Below, one piece after another: positions 46,411 through 57,700 of a DNA stretch of 64,000 nucleotides. The stretch is from Cycas panzhihuaensis. Its lineage: Eukaryota; Cycadophyta. How positions within the stretch are numbered: the stretch's first letter is position 1; every line of letters starts with the position of its first letter. The translations under genes were made by a program, and so were the position numbers. The stretch is taken from NCBI GenBank assembly GCA_023213395.1, contig CM041465.1:215085741-215149740 (forward strand), written 5' to 3'. The notes under the pieces are model-generated. The model saw nothing but the letters and a program-made list of their open reading frames with translations, ran no database searches and was not told the origin of the DNA.

Positions 46411-47589
46411 CCAATAATTACAAGCCATCATATTAAGCCCAATCGGGGGAAGGCAAAAGCTAAGAGAAATTTAAATAAGGTGGTGGAAGAGGGAATGATA
46501 CAAGCATGTGCTTCTTGTTATTTCATAGATTTAAGATTCTTTTGTGTATTTTTTAGATGATAAGGTATCTATAATTACTTTATACTCGATTTCAGAGTGG
46601 TGCCTCCCAAGCATGAGTCTTAGAAGGAGTAGAATGGTCAATCTACTATAGTTTAAGCTTATTAGTAGGAGGATTTTCAGAGCCATAGTTTATCTCATTA
46701 TAGAGTTACTTTGGGTGTAGGCTCATGATGGACCAAATGTCATCTCAATGAATAAGAACTTTATCTTGATCTAAAAAACCTTTAATAAGGGGGTTCAAAT
46801 TAAAGCTCATTATGTAAGTAAGAAATTAATTATCAAACTATAGAGGAAAGAATAACCAAGGTGGATGCCTCAAAATGGTATAAGGGGTTACAATGAGATG
46901 TAATGGCCTTGTGCCATTATAATCTTAGGTGAAATTAAGAGTTAACTTATTGAAGGGATCCATAGATTAATTATCTTCCTCAAGGAAAGAGACTAATAAA
47001 GGTCTTAGTTTAGTAGTCTATATTGAATTAGTAGAAAAAGTTCTTCCCAGTGACATTGGATTCTTTGCCTTAAAGGGAAATGGAATCGAATTAATTATGA
47101 TAGAGTGCTTAAGGCTATATATAATATTAGGCCTTTGAAAGGGAGGGTGAATACATATTTCAAAGTGGTCTTAACCTTGAAAACATATTAGACAAGATGC
47201 TTATAAGTTATGGGTAGTTTATACAAAATTAGTTCATGACTATAATTGGCATGAATTGAAGGAATATCCTATGAAGGCTTCTCAAGGATTTTGTTATCTC
47301 TAATGGAATCTATAACCAAAGAAACCTCTTCATAATGAAATTAAGATAAAGTATTTAAGAGGGAGTTTGCTAAATTATTGTCAGAAGGATTTCTTGGACT
47401 ATTCTAAAAAGAATCTATGTCTAATGAGAAGATATAAAAGTTTGGAATAACTTGTAGGACTCCAACTTACCATGGTAGGCATGTAGTGGACGATAAGATA
47501 ATTATTCATGGAATCATTTATAGTGTTTATTATAAGACAATAATGGATATGGTAGGTGTGTTAAAGATAAGGGAAAGGGCCTATGGATT
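46411..47589. other. Decayed sequence next to gypsy #2, no gene identified
   Basis: One copy of the ~95-bp repeat lies at 46,645-46,710. The remainder has weak coding texture on the + strand (46.9-47.55 kb) but no motif I can name. It continues at 54,302 once gypsy #2 is removed. Confidence 0.35.
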
Positions 47590-48438
47590 TGTAATAAGCT
47601 TAACTAATTAAAATAAGCATAATTAAATAAGGTGATGATTATTATTAGATAATATGATAACAATGTTTTAGAGGCTAAAATTTTATCAGGTTGGCAATGC
47701 AATTTCCCCCCCAAACTTCCTTAGGGGGATCCAAGGGGGTTGGGAGCCCTGCTTGGTTGAGGGGTGCAAGGGGAACTAAACCCCATACTTAAAGGGGGGT
47801 TTAGGGGTGATAACCCCCAACCCAAAAAAATTAACACTGAAAAGCATATTAAATTATAAAGAGAATTAGGGTTGTTCGCTCAAAATACCCCAGATTTGAT
47901 GGTCAAGATTTGTGCCTTGTATGGCTCTCTCATATAGCCCAATTTAGGGTGTTTTTTTATTATGTTGATGATGTTCAATGTATTGGATACACTGTGAGGA
48001 GTTGGATAGCTAGTTATTATTGTTATGAGCATTCTACTATAGATTATGTACATTTATCCATTCTTTGATAATAAAGATTGATATATTTATTGTGTGGATG
48101 TTTCCCTAATACACTATTAAGGTTTTATTAGGTGTATATATGATGTTTTGGATTTCTAATTCATTTATTGTATTATCTCTGGTTTAAGAATATGTATATT
48201 AAAATTTAGTTTCAATTCCTATAACTAGTTACAAAATAGTTAGATCTCGGTGGCAGCTTTTGGTTATTGGGATGTAGTTTACTCAACAAATATTAATAAT
48301 ATGTCATATCCCTTAAAACAATATAATATAAAAACATAACACATTAAATAAAGAATCATCATCTAGAAATTTAATTCAATAATATACATTTGAATAATCA
48401 TATTAAATTTTATTTGAGTGCTGTTTAAGGTCAATCCA
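47590..48438 (+). repeat. Gypsy #2 5' LTR, with a 639-bp insertion
   Basis: 47,590-47,656 and 48,296-48,438 match the two halves of the 198-bp 3' LTR. The stretch between is absent from the 3' copy. The end lies two bases before the primer site. Confidence 0.85.
47657..48295. mobile_element. Insertion of unknown type inside the gypsy #2 5' LTR
   Basis: 639 bp missing from the 3' LTR and flanked by the 8-bp direct repeat ATAATATG (47,649-47,656 and 48,296-48,303). An 8-bp duplication is typical of hAT-type DNA transposons, but I see no convincing terminal inverted repeat. A solo LTR with its own TG...CA ends (about 47,664-48,288) is the alternative. The interior has a C- and G-run-rich stretch at 47,704-47,830 with self-complementary pieces such as CTTAGGGGGATCC and AACCCCATACTTAAAGGGG. 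No coding. Confidence 0.6.
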
Positions 48439-48440
48439 AG

Positions 48441-48453
48441 TGGTATCAAAGCC
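48441..48453 (+). other. Gypsy #2 primer binding site
   Basis: TGGTATCAAAGCC, matching the plant initiator-Met site except for one base, two bases downstream of the 5' LTR. Confidence 0.85.
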
Positions 48454-49555
48454 AATAATTTTGGTGCACCAGGTGTAAAAGTAGTACATATTACTTTAAA
48501 TGTATCTTCATCTAACAATTGTTATTTAAACACCATATTCAGATCTTGCCATCATCTTATACTCCTATGTAAATATTCAACTATTTACTCTTAGTTCACT
48601 CATCGAATTGCCTCTGTCTCAATTTATTCTAGCACATTTTCTCTAATTATCCTTTGAAAAAATGCTTGTTTCCTTTATTGTTCTACTCATCCTTCACTAT
48701 ATTAGTCCATTCAAATCAATCAATTGAACCTTTCTTCATGTTATAGTCAATACCTTAATACAACTCAAATTCACCTTAGTATAGTTATTCTATCTAGTTC
48801 CTATGCTGGAAGTTGCTACAATTGTTTGTCCATTATCAAATTCTATTCTTATCTTCCATATCACTATTCCATAATTTGTGACAGTTAATTTATAATCAAA
48901 TTCATCTCTATGCCACTGCAACATTTAATTCTAAAGAAATTTCTATCCATACCAATTTTTTTGATCCATTTTTATTTAATTTATATTATATTTTAGCTTT
49001 AACATTAATCATAATCAATATGTATACATCACAAATATTCATTCCTTGATAATTGTGTGCGTCATTTTAATTGTAGTCCATTTTTATTAAAATGATGCAT
49101 CTATTATATAATCGTATAAGTTCATCAATCATATAATAATATAGTATTATATTTAACAATAAAATCCCATGTAGGATGTTATTAAAACTTATGATGTGGG
49201 TAATTAATATATACAAGGTGATAGATTTTTTTATTTAACAAAGAGAACTTCATTTTTGACACTTGTATGTAGGATTACGTGTCGAAAATGACTACTCAAG
49301 TGCCATTGTGATAGGAAGATATCAGTGAAATTTTCCAATTATTCAATTGATTAATTTCAAGAGTGCATTTATATATCTAATTAAATTAGGCTCTCTCTAG
49401 TTGTAGATTGGCTTGTAGCAAGTGACAACTAAAAAAATATAACTCTCTAAGTCAATAAACCATTATCAAATAATTATCATCCTTGAGATAAATAGTGTGA
49501 TAATATTTTTTTAATTAAGCCTAGCAAATTAATGCATAGTTACAAAAGGTAATCA
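48454..49555 (+). other. Gypsy #2 leader, no gene seen
   Basis: About 1.1 kb of AT-rich noncoding sequence between the primer site and gag. Confidence 0.6.
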
Positions 49556-52500
49556 GTGGAATCTTATATAAACCATCATCAAAAAAATGGACACAGAGAA
49601 ATTAAAAGAAAAAGTAACAAAAATAAGGAGAAAATTTCAGGAATTGAAAACGGGTTAGAAGAAATGAGAACAATATTAAGAGATATTACCAATAAAAATA
49701 AGATTCATCCAAATAATAAAAAGGGAAGAAATTCATTCTTCCTATGTAATACAATATCAACAAATTTTGATAACGAAGAAGTAATCATTAAATATAATGA
49801 GGAATGGAATCACTTACAGCCATCGTTAAAAAAAGATTAATGAAAGCCAATTATATTATGGCTTGGCTTCAAAAACACAACAAACCTACAAAATGAATAG
49901 GGGGAAGAAAAATAAATATATCTCAATTTGATGGTTCAAAAGATATTATTCATGAATGAATACAAAAATTAGAAATACACTTCTTATTACAACCCGTTGA
50001 AGATGACAAGGATAGAATACTATATGTTATCATGTATATGTTAGGGAAGATGTACAATTGGTGGTTAATGTGGGTACACAAATAGGAAGAAAGTAGAAAT
50101 GAAGTGACATGGAAATAATTTTCTGCAACACTTGAAGAACATTTCAAAGATACCTGGAATAATGATCATTTCACCCAACTAAGTAAATTATAACAAAAAA
50201 CTTTAATAGAGGAGTATTGTCAAAATTTTACTGGATTAGTATACAAGGTGACTAATTTATCTTTATCTCAAAAGTTTAAACTATTTATATCAGGGTTATA
50301 GAATGATATTAAGGTAGATGTTAAAGGACAAAAACCACAAGAGCTTAGTGAGGTTGTTTGACTAGCCAAGGCTTTTAAGTCAAAACAAAAATCCTATTAT
50401 CATCCACCAATGTTGAGAAATAATCTATCCTTCTAACCAAATGTGATAAAAAGAACAATTAGTGAGAATAGTTCATACTCCAAAAAGGGATATAATCCAC
50501 AAAATAACCAACATAGATTTTATTAGTTGACAGAAAAAGAGATAGAAGAACACAGATAAAAGGATACTTGTTATTGGTGTAATGAAAAATGAGAGAGGGG
50601 ACTAAACGTCAAGAACGAAGACTTTACTCATTAGTCATCTCTAATGATAAGTCATCAGAAGAAACATGCAATCTAATGAATGGGGAAGATTGGGTAAATA
50701 ATAAAGAGCAATTTGAAGAAACACCCATAATATCCTTATTAGTTATATCATGAATAGCAACACCTGAAACATTAAAAATTAAAGGGTTTATTACAAAGAG
50801 AGGTCTAATTACTTTAATTGACTTGGAAAGTACCTATAATTTTATTGATCGCCATATTGCTCATAATTTAGGGTTACAAATTACAAAAATTTCTTCATTC
50901 CAAGTTCAAGTAAGTGGTCATAAGCATATTCATGGAGAAGGTATCTTAAAAAACCTTAAAATCTTGTTTAGGGATTATATTTTGAAGGTCAATTTTTTTG
51001 TTATTGAAATTGGAGGAGTTAACACAATATTAGGAATTCAATGGTTGTGAACTCTCAATACTTATGAAATAAATTTATAAGAAATATTTCTGAGATTTAA
51101 GGAAAATGATAAAACTATCACAATGTAAGGAATGTTGACTCCAGAACCTCAGCAAGTGACTTCATATCAGATGAATAAGTTATTTCACAAGAGATATCCA
51201 AGATGTGTGATTTAATTATTTTCAATTAAGATGGAAAATAACAAACAAGAAATAATGGATAATCAAATGCAGAAGTTAATAGATAAACATGATATTATAT
51301 TCTAAGAACTCCCAACTACTTTATCACCTGATCATGATACGAAGCATATAATTGAATTAGAGAAAAATGCTACTCTAACCATAATTAAACTATATTGACA
51401 TCCTTATAAAAATAAAAATTAAATTGAATAGATAATCTGTGAATTATTAGATCTTAGAATAATTACATCCAATAAAAGTCCCTTTGCCACTCTAGCAGTA
51501 CTGGAAACAGAAAAAGATGGTTCTTTTCCAAATGTGTATTAATGATGATGCTCTCAACAAAATTACTATCAAAATCAGATTTCTGATACCAAGAATTGAC
51601 GAGTTACTTAATGAATTATATGGTGCTTAGTATTTCATAAAATTAGACCTTAGATCTAGTTATTATCAGATTAAGATACGAGACGAGGATACTCATAAAA
51701 GAGTATTATGTACACATGAAGGACATTATGAATTTAAAGTGATGCCATTCAGATTATATAATGCACCTGCTACCTTTCAGGCAATGATGAATAAGATATT
51801 TTTGCCCTTTCTAAGGAAATTTGTATTAGTATTTTTTGATGACATAATCATTTACAATAAAAATTAGGAAGATCACCTCATCCACATAGAAAAAAATTTA
51901 GAAACCTTACAAGAATAATTTTTTTTCACAAAGAAATCCAAATGTAGCTTCGATAAGTAACAAATAAATTATCTTGAACACATTATTTCCAAAGATGGAG
52001 TTAGAGTTGATCTTGAAAAAATTAAAATAATAATAGATTAGCATGTCCCTTGTATAATCAAAATATTGAGGGGATTCTTTGGACTTACTAATTATTACCA
52101 TCAATTTGTTAAGAATTATGCACATATTATAAATGGTCTCATAAGTTTGCTAAAAAAAGGCTCTTTTTTATGGAATGATTTAGCATGATCATGTTTTGAA
52201 AACCTTAAAATAATTATGACAACTTTACCTTTATTAGTAACTCATGATTTTTCAAAAACTTTCACTATAGAATATGACGCTTCAGGAATAAGCATTAGAG
52301 TAGTCCTAATACAAGATGATAGACCTATATCTTATGAAAGTTGATAATTAAATAAGAAAAAAAAACTTAAATCTACTTATGATAAAGAAATGCTAGCCAT
52401 TATATGTGCTCTTCATAAGTGGTGATAGTATTTATTGGGAAGTAAATTTCTAGTCAAGATAAATCATAATAGCCTGCAATATTCTCTAAAATAGCAAGAA

Positions 52501-54098
52501 CTATCAACTGAATACTAAAAATGGGTCACAAAATTACAAACCTTTAATTTTGAAATATGGTATGAGAAAGGGAAAGAAAATGTAGTAGCTAATCCTCTAT
52601 TGTGTCAGAATGAAGAAACCTAACTTCAAAATATTACTATGATCAATTTAGGATGGTTAGATGATATAAGAGCAGAATATGCTAAAGACATTGATATCAA
52701 CTAATTAATTAATAAAATTTAAAAGGAGCTTCAAGAGAAATTTAAATGGAAAAATGATATTTTATGGTATAAAGTTCGAATTTATCTAGGAGAAAAATTA
52801 AAATTTAAATAATAAATTTTGAAAAAAAAACATATAATATCATTAGCAAGTCATACTAGATTTTATAAAACTTATCGTCAAATAAGAAAATCATTATTTT
52901 AGAAAGGAATAAAAAAGGAAATACAAAAATTTATTAATGAGTGTGAAGTAGGTCAAACTACAAAATATGAAAATATTCTTGCACTAGGATTATTACAACC
53001 ATTACCTATTCCACATATAAAATAGGAAAGTATAAGTATGTATTTTATCATAGGTTTACCACAATCAGATAATAAAGATTATATTTATGTAGTGGTAGAC
53101 TGATTAACTAAATACACTCATTTTATGGCTATTTAAACTGATCTAAAAGCCCATTAGATTGTATTAATATTCATGAAAGAAATTTATAAACTCCACAGGT
53201 TACCAAAAATTATTCTTAGTGATATATATCCAAAATTCAAAAGTAAGTATTATTTAAACAACTAGGTGCTACTCTAAACATGAGCACTAGTTAGCATCCT
53301 TAAATAGATGGTCAAACAAAAATTATTAATAAATACCTAGAAAATTATCTTCAAAGCTTTATTATAGAAAAACTAAGTAATTAGGTTAAATGGTTACATT
53401 TGGCTAAAGGATGGTATAACACTACTTACCACATATCCATTAAAATGACTCCTTTTCAAGTTTTATATGGATATGAACCAACATCATTAAAAGATTAGGC
53501 TTACTCAAATTCACATATTATAGTTATCGATGATTATTTACAAGATTCAAACTATATAATTGCATTATTAAGATAGCACGTTTCTAATGCCCAAAATAGA
53601 ATTAAATGACAAGCTAATTTGTACTATACTGAACAAAAATTTTTAGAAGATGATTGGGTTTATTTATACCTACAAACATACAAACAAATCTCTCTAACAA
53701 AATAAAAAAAGAAAAACTTAATCCATGATTCTATGGGTCATATCATATAATTAAAAAAGTAGGAGAAGTTTTTTATGCCCTTGAATTACCAGTTAATTCT
53801 CATATTCATAATATTTTTCATATGTCGCATTTAAAACAACAGTTGGGTATAGGAACACTAGCACAGGTTGAACTTCCAATGTTAAATGAAGAAGATATAC
53901 TTCTCTTAATTCTAGAATCCATCCTTAAAGTATGGTATTGTTAATGAAGATCCATAACTATTTGAGAATATCTTATTAAATGACAACAACTTCCAAGAGA
54001 AGATGCCTCTTGGGAACCTACATCAATTATAAACAAACATCCTCATTTGCAAGATCAAATTCTTAATGCTTTAAGGGCAAAGCATTTTCGAGAGGGGA
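49556..54098 (+). pseudogene. Gypsy #2 gag-pol polyprotein (decayed)
   Basis: Gag starts near 49,556, with a capsid-like pattern to about 50,400 (MLGKMYNWWLMW near 50,040; LEEHFKDTW near 50,130). A zinc-knuckle remnant (CYWCNEK) lies near 50,570. Protease near 50,810-51,050 reads LIDLESTYNFID, with Glu where the catalytic Gly is expected, then INTILGIQWL-like. RT runs from about 51,440 to 52,130 ([18 protein letters not shown], and VLVFFDD at 51,823-51,843 in place of YVDD). RNase H follows to 52,620 (EYDASGISI). In integrase the second Asp is kept (ILSDIYPKF near 53,215) and the Glu position reads Lys (DGQTKIIN near 53,310). The C-terminus (NIFHMSHLKQQ, EYLIK, LPREDASWEPTS near 53,960-54,020) is chromodomain-like. 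Stops are abundant, mostly TAG and TAA. Confidence 0.9.
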
Positions 54099-54103
54099 GA
54101 ACT
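54089..54103 (+). other. Gypsy #2 polypurine tract
   Basis: CGAGAGGGGAGAACT directly before the 3' LTR. Confidence 0.8.
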
Positions 54104-54301
54104 TGTAATAAGCCTAATTAATTAAAATAAGAATAATTAAATAGGGTGAAGACTATTAATAATACGTTGCATCTCTTCAAACAATATAATATAAATATGT
54201 AACATATTGAATAAAGAATCATCATCTGGAAATTCAATTTAATAATATACATTTGAATAATCATATTAAATTTTGTTCAAGTACTACTTAGGGTCATTCC
54301 A
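54104..54301 (+). repeat. Gypsy #2 3' LTR
   Basis: 198 bp, TGTAATAAGC...GGTCATTCCA, colinear with the 5' LTR apart from that copy's insertion. This is probably the true LTR length of the family. Confidence 0.85.
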
Positions 54302-56590
54302 AGATCAAGTCTAACCCCATTTAGGGTAGATTAATTAATAGTGGAGATGGATAGGTTGATCTCGATATATTATGGTTGAATCTCCTCTTTTAATGACTTA
54401 GGTTTAACATTTTCTAAAGGGATTTTTTGTGAATCTAATAGGCTAAGGTCATCAAAATAGGACCCCTAATATGCCTTTAAGTTAGGACTAGTTAAAGACT
54501 TATTAAAAAGATTTGGAACCTCATCAAGGCAAGTACGATGATCATGCTCAAAAGGAAGCTCATCGTGTTGATTAAAAAAATCATGACAAGTTTCTTTGAG
54601 TAGATCTGAATAAAAAATGGAAGATAGGTCAATGAGAGGTTTTGAGAACTCATCATTGTTAGAGGAACTAGAGCCTTCATTCATAGGTTGAGAGTCCATT
54701 TTGGTGATAGACTAGTCTAAAAAGGATTCATAACCTAACTTAGAGAGAGGTATAGAAGAATATATAGTGTCACTAACAGGGAAGCTACAAATAAGTCTAG
54801 CTGTAATCGATGATCCTACATCCTACTACGAGGGAGTAGTGGAAGATATTGATTAGGTAGCTACCTTTATATAACATAAAATTATTTTAAATTCTTTTAA
54901 TAGAATTAGACTTGAGTGTATGAGTATATTGAACATTTCAAGATTAACATTAGGAGGCTCTATTTGGTGAGAAACTAGTGAAGTTGTATGCTAATGGGTT
55001 CATTACCTAACAAATATATAGATTTGGTGAAGTAGTTTTTCAAAAATTTGAGTTACGCATACCTCATCAAGATCTAAGAAACACACCTAAAAAGTTGTTT
55101 TAGATTTATAATCTTTTCACTTGATCATAAAAATAGATTTTTCTTATAATAAAAAAGGTCAAGTGGCATCAAATTCACTTATAAAGACATCTATTAGTTG
55201 TTGGAATGAGGAGATTGAGTTTTGAGGTAATTGGTAAAACCACTAGAGTATGCTTCCCTATAATGTCCTTAGAAAAAGTCTCATTAATAAAAGGTCATTG
55301 GGCATATAATAAGCACATGCAAAAGTAAATTATTTTATGTGACTTAAAACATCTTGCCTAATTATCCTCAAAATGTAAGTAACTCAAGAATAAAAGTGAT
55401 AAGGGAACAAAGGAAAACCTCACATAGAAAAAGGCTCTTCTTATAAACAAGTTTGTCTTTAGGTGATGTCATTATATGAGGAGGGGATTATTGTGAGATA
55501 AAGGATGAATGTGTCTAATGGGCCTAAGTATAATTAGTAGGGCTTATGCTCAAGTAAGATGAATGATTATAAAGCACCTAATCAATAGGCCCTTACATTA
55601 AGATATGAGCATAAGAAAGAGTAGAAACAACCCAAGGTGGTTCTACTCATAAAGATGTACAAGAGGGGTCTGAAGATATAATGGTCCTAATTTATTAAAA
55701 AGAGTTGGTATTTTATTAAGAGTCATTATTATTATTATTATTATTAGGGAGTGATACTTTTATTTAATATGAATTTAGATTTTATATTAGAAAGTTAGTA
55801 TTTTATTACTAATGTTATTATTAAAGTTGACATTTTAATAGAGAGCTAAATTAGCACCTATAAATATGGGTGACACCTAACTCATTTTGTAAGCTTTATT
55901 TTTGGGTTAATACTAATCTTATTTGGAACTTGATGCTTGGGGTAATTTTTACTATTCAACTTTTATTTCAGCTTCTTTTATATTTGTAGAAGTAGATCTA
56001 GTTAAGGATCACTTCAAGTGATATCTAAGCTTTGCTGTTAATGTACCAAGGATTTGTAATTTCAAGAGTATACACATGAAATTTTTGAAAAGATAATCAT
56101 GAATTTAAGTTGACTATACCTTTTCTATAAACTTGAGCGGTTATACCATTAGTTTTAGAGTAAAATTATGAAAATTATAGGGAATTTAGTTTTAGCCTAC
56201 TATTCATCACTATCTTTAGGGCTTAAAATCTACTACTTTAAATTCTAGTAAACATAACTTTAGCTATAGGTATCTAATTGACCTTAAATATTTTTTGAAT
56301 CTATATGTCTCAATGTCTACTTTTTACTATAGATAATTTAAATCAATCAGATACAAGAGTGAAGAGTTATTAACATTTTAGCAATAGGTACTATTATAAG
56401 CCTAAAAAACCCTAACCATGACCCATCTTAAAAGGGCTATAACTTTTTCTATAGGTATCAAAATTTGATTTCATATAAAGCATTAGAATCTTGTTTTATA
56501 TGTCATCACTTTAAGCTATTATTTAGTGTATTTTGGAGCTAATTTAATATAGTAGCTATTATTTAAATTTAATACTTAATAATAAAACCA
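54302..56590. other. Old sequence, no gene identified
   Basis: A - strand open frame at 54,699-54,466 (77 codons, Ser/Asp/Glu-rich, starting MDSQPMNEGSSSSNN) is the most protein-like stretch but matches no family I know and sits in stop-rich DNA. An ATT microsatellite lies at 55,726-55,746. Nothing else was recognised. Confidence 0.35.
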
Positions 56591-57170
56591 AATATCCCTA
56601 TTTTTATGGGAGAGGAAGAAATATGGCATATAGAATGGCTTGATTAGGTTGAAGCATACTTTAAAATTACCAAAACACTAAGAATTAGATTTTATCTAAT
56701 TGTTGATCTATATTTGGGTGGATAAGTTTGTGTATAGGCCTCTAATACATCTCATTAGATTTAATGGAAACGCTTCTAAAAAAGACTTTTCATACTCTTT
56801 GATGAATAAATTGGAAGGTGGTGGATTGAGTATCAAAATAAGTATACTAGTAAGTCTACCTTAATAAAGACTTTACAAATTTAAAAATAAATATTGAGAG
56901 CAAGACATTGAATATAAATATTAAGAAATTTTAGCTCTTCTAGAGAGCATGAGAGATTATGCAAGGAAAATGAAAGAAAGAGCTAGTTAAGTGGAATGAC
57001 AATCTAGTGAGGAGCCTATAGAGGAGCCACATGAAGAAAATCCAAGTAGTACACATGAAGAACTAGGTCATCAAATTGAAGAACAATCTAGTAAGAAGCC
57101 TATCCATAAATAGTATGATGAATCCATAGCTGACTCACATGAATCAAGCTAGGAAATACCCATCAATGGG
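56591..57170 (+). pseudogene. Possible retrotransposon gag remnant
   Basis: The + strand reads MGEEEIWHIEWLD, then across a stop VEAYFKITKTLRI, resembling the start of a gypsy-type gag. At 57,010-57,170 it reads as an acidic repeat-like stretch (EEPHEENPSSTHEELGH). Stops are frequent and the order is only suggestive. It ends at the LTR that starts at 57,191. Confidence 0.35.
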
Positions 57171-57190
57171 TCACTCAAAGAAGGATTTCA

Positions 57191-57686
57191 TGTTAAAATA
57201 TATGTGGAACAAAATTGGTTTGATACCATGATAAATGTAAATGGAATATCGAGATTAGATCTAATTCCATAAGATAATAAAATGTAATAATAACAAACTC
57301 ATGAGTATATACACATAGTGAATTAATCAACATGGATATAAAATAAAGTAAACATCATCAAGCATAATCATCACCACAAGATAGACACCAAGATGTATAC
57401 ATAGAAAACCCACAATAGAAGAAACCACAAGAAAAAGTGGAGTTAGGATTCTACTTATGGTCATAAGGTTTTCATTTTTCTCCTCTCTCCTTGCTCTAGT
57501 TCTTAAGTGATGAGTGTACATATATAGTGAGATCACCTCATGAGTAGCCTATTAAATATTACAAGCCTTTATATCATCCAATAAGGAGATAACACAGATG
57601 TATATGCAACTTATATATCTCAATGTATGTGAATGGTGGAAAGTATATATGTATAATAAACCCACATTAAATATTATATTTTAACA
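57191..57686 (-). repeat. 3' LTR of the 57-64 kb element
   Basis: On the + strand begins TGTTAAAATATATGTGGAAC and ends ATTTTAACA, about 496 bp. It holds two tandem versions of the first ~30-38 bp: the second, at about 57,219, is again preceded by GATACCA. It matches 63,728-64,000 over the visible part. Confidence 0.75.
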
Positions 57687-57700
57687 CCTCCCTATAATAT
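57687..57700 (-). other. Polypurine tract of the 57-64 kb element
   Basis: The - strand reads ATATTATAGGGAGG directly before the 3' LTR. Confidence 0.65.

Larger units (their letters stand above)
47590..54301 (+). mobile_element. Gypsy #2, Ty3/gypsy chromovirus-type element, complete layout but dead
   Basis: The 5' LTR at 47,590-48,438 and 3' LTR at 54,104-54,301 share ends TGTAATAAGC...CATTCCA/CAATCCA; the 5' copy is longer because of a 639-bp insertion. An initiator-Met primer site lies at 48,441 and a purine tract at 54,089-54,103. Gag, protease, RT, RNase H and integrase with a chromodomain-like tail follow in Ty3/gypsy order on the + strand. The flanks GGATT and AGATC differ by two transitions and may be a decayed target duplication. 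Many stops and replaced catalytic residues show a long-inactive copy. Confidence 0.9.

Noticed and set aside
57210-57220. TTTGATACCA as a true primer site of an element to the left of 57,219
   Set aside because: The same GATACCA-LTR-start module is repeated within the right LTR. The purine tract at 57,687 shows the element interior lies to the right, so this copy is part of the LTR.
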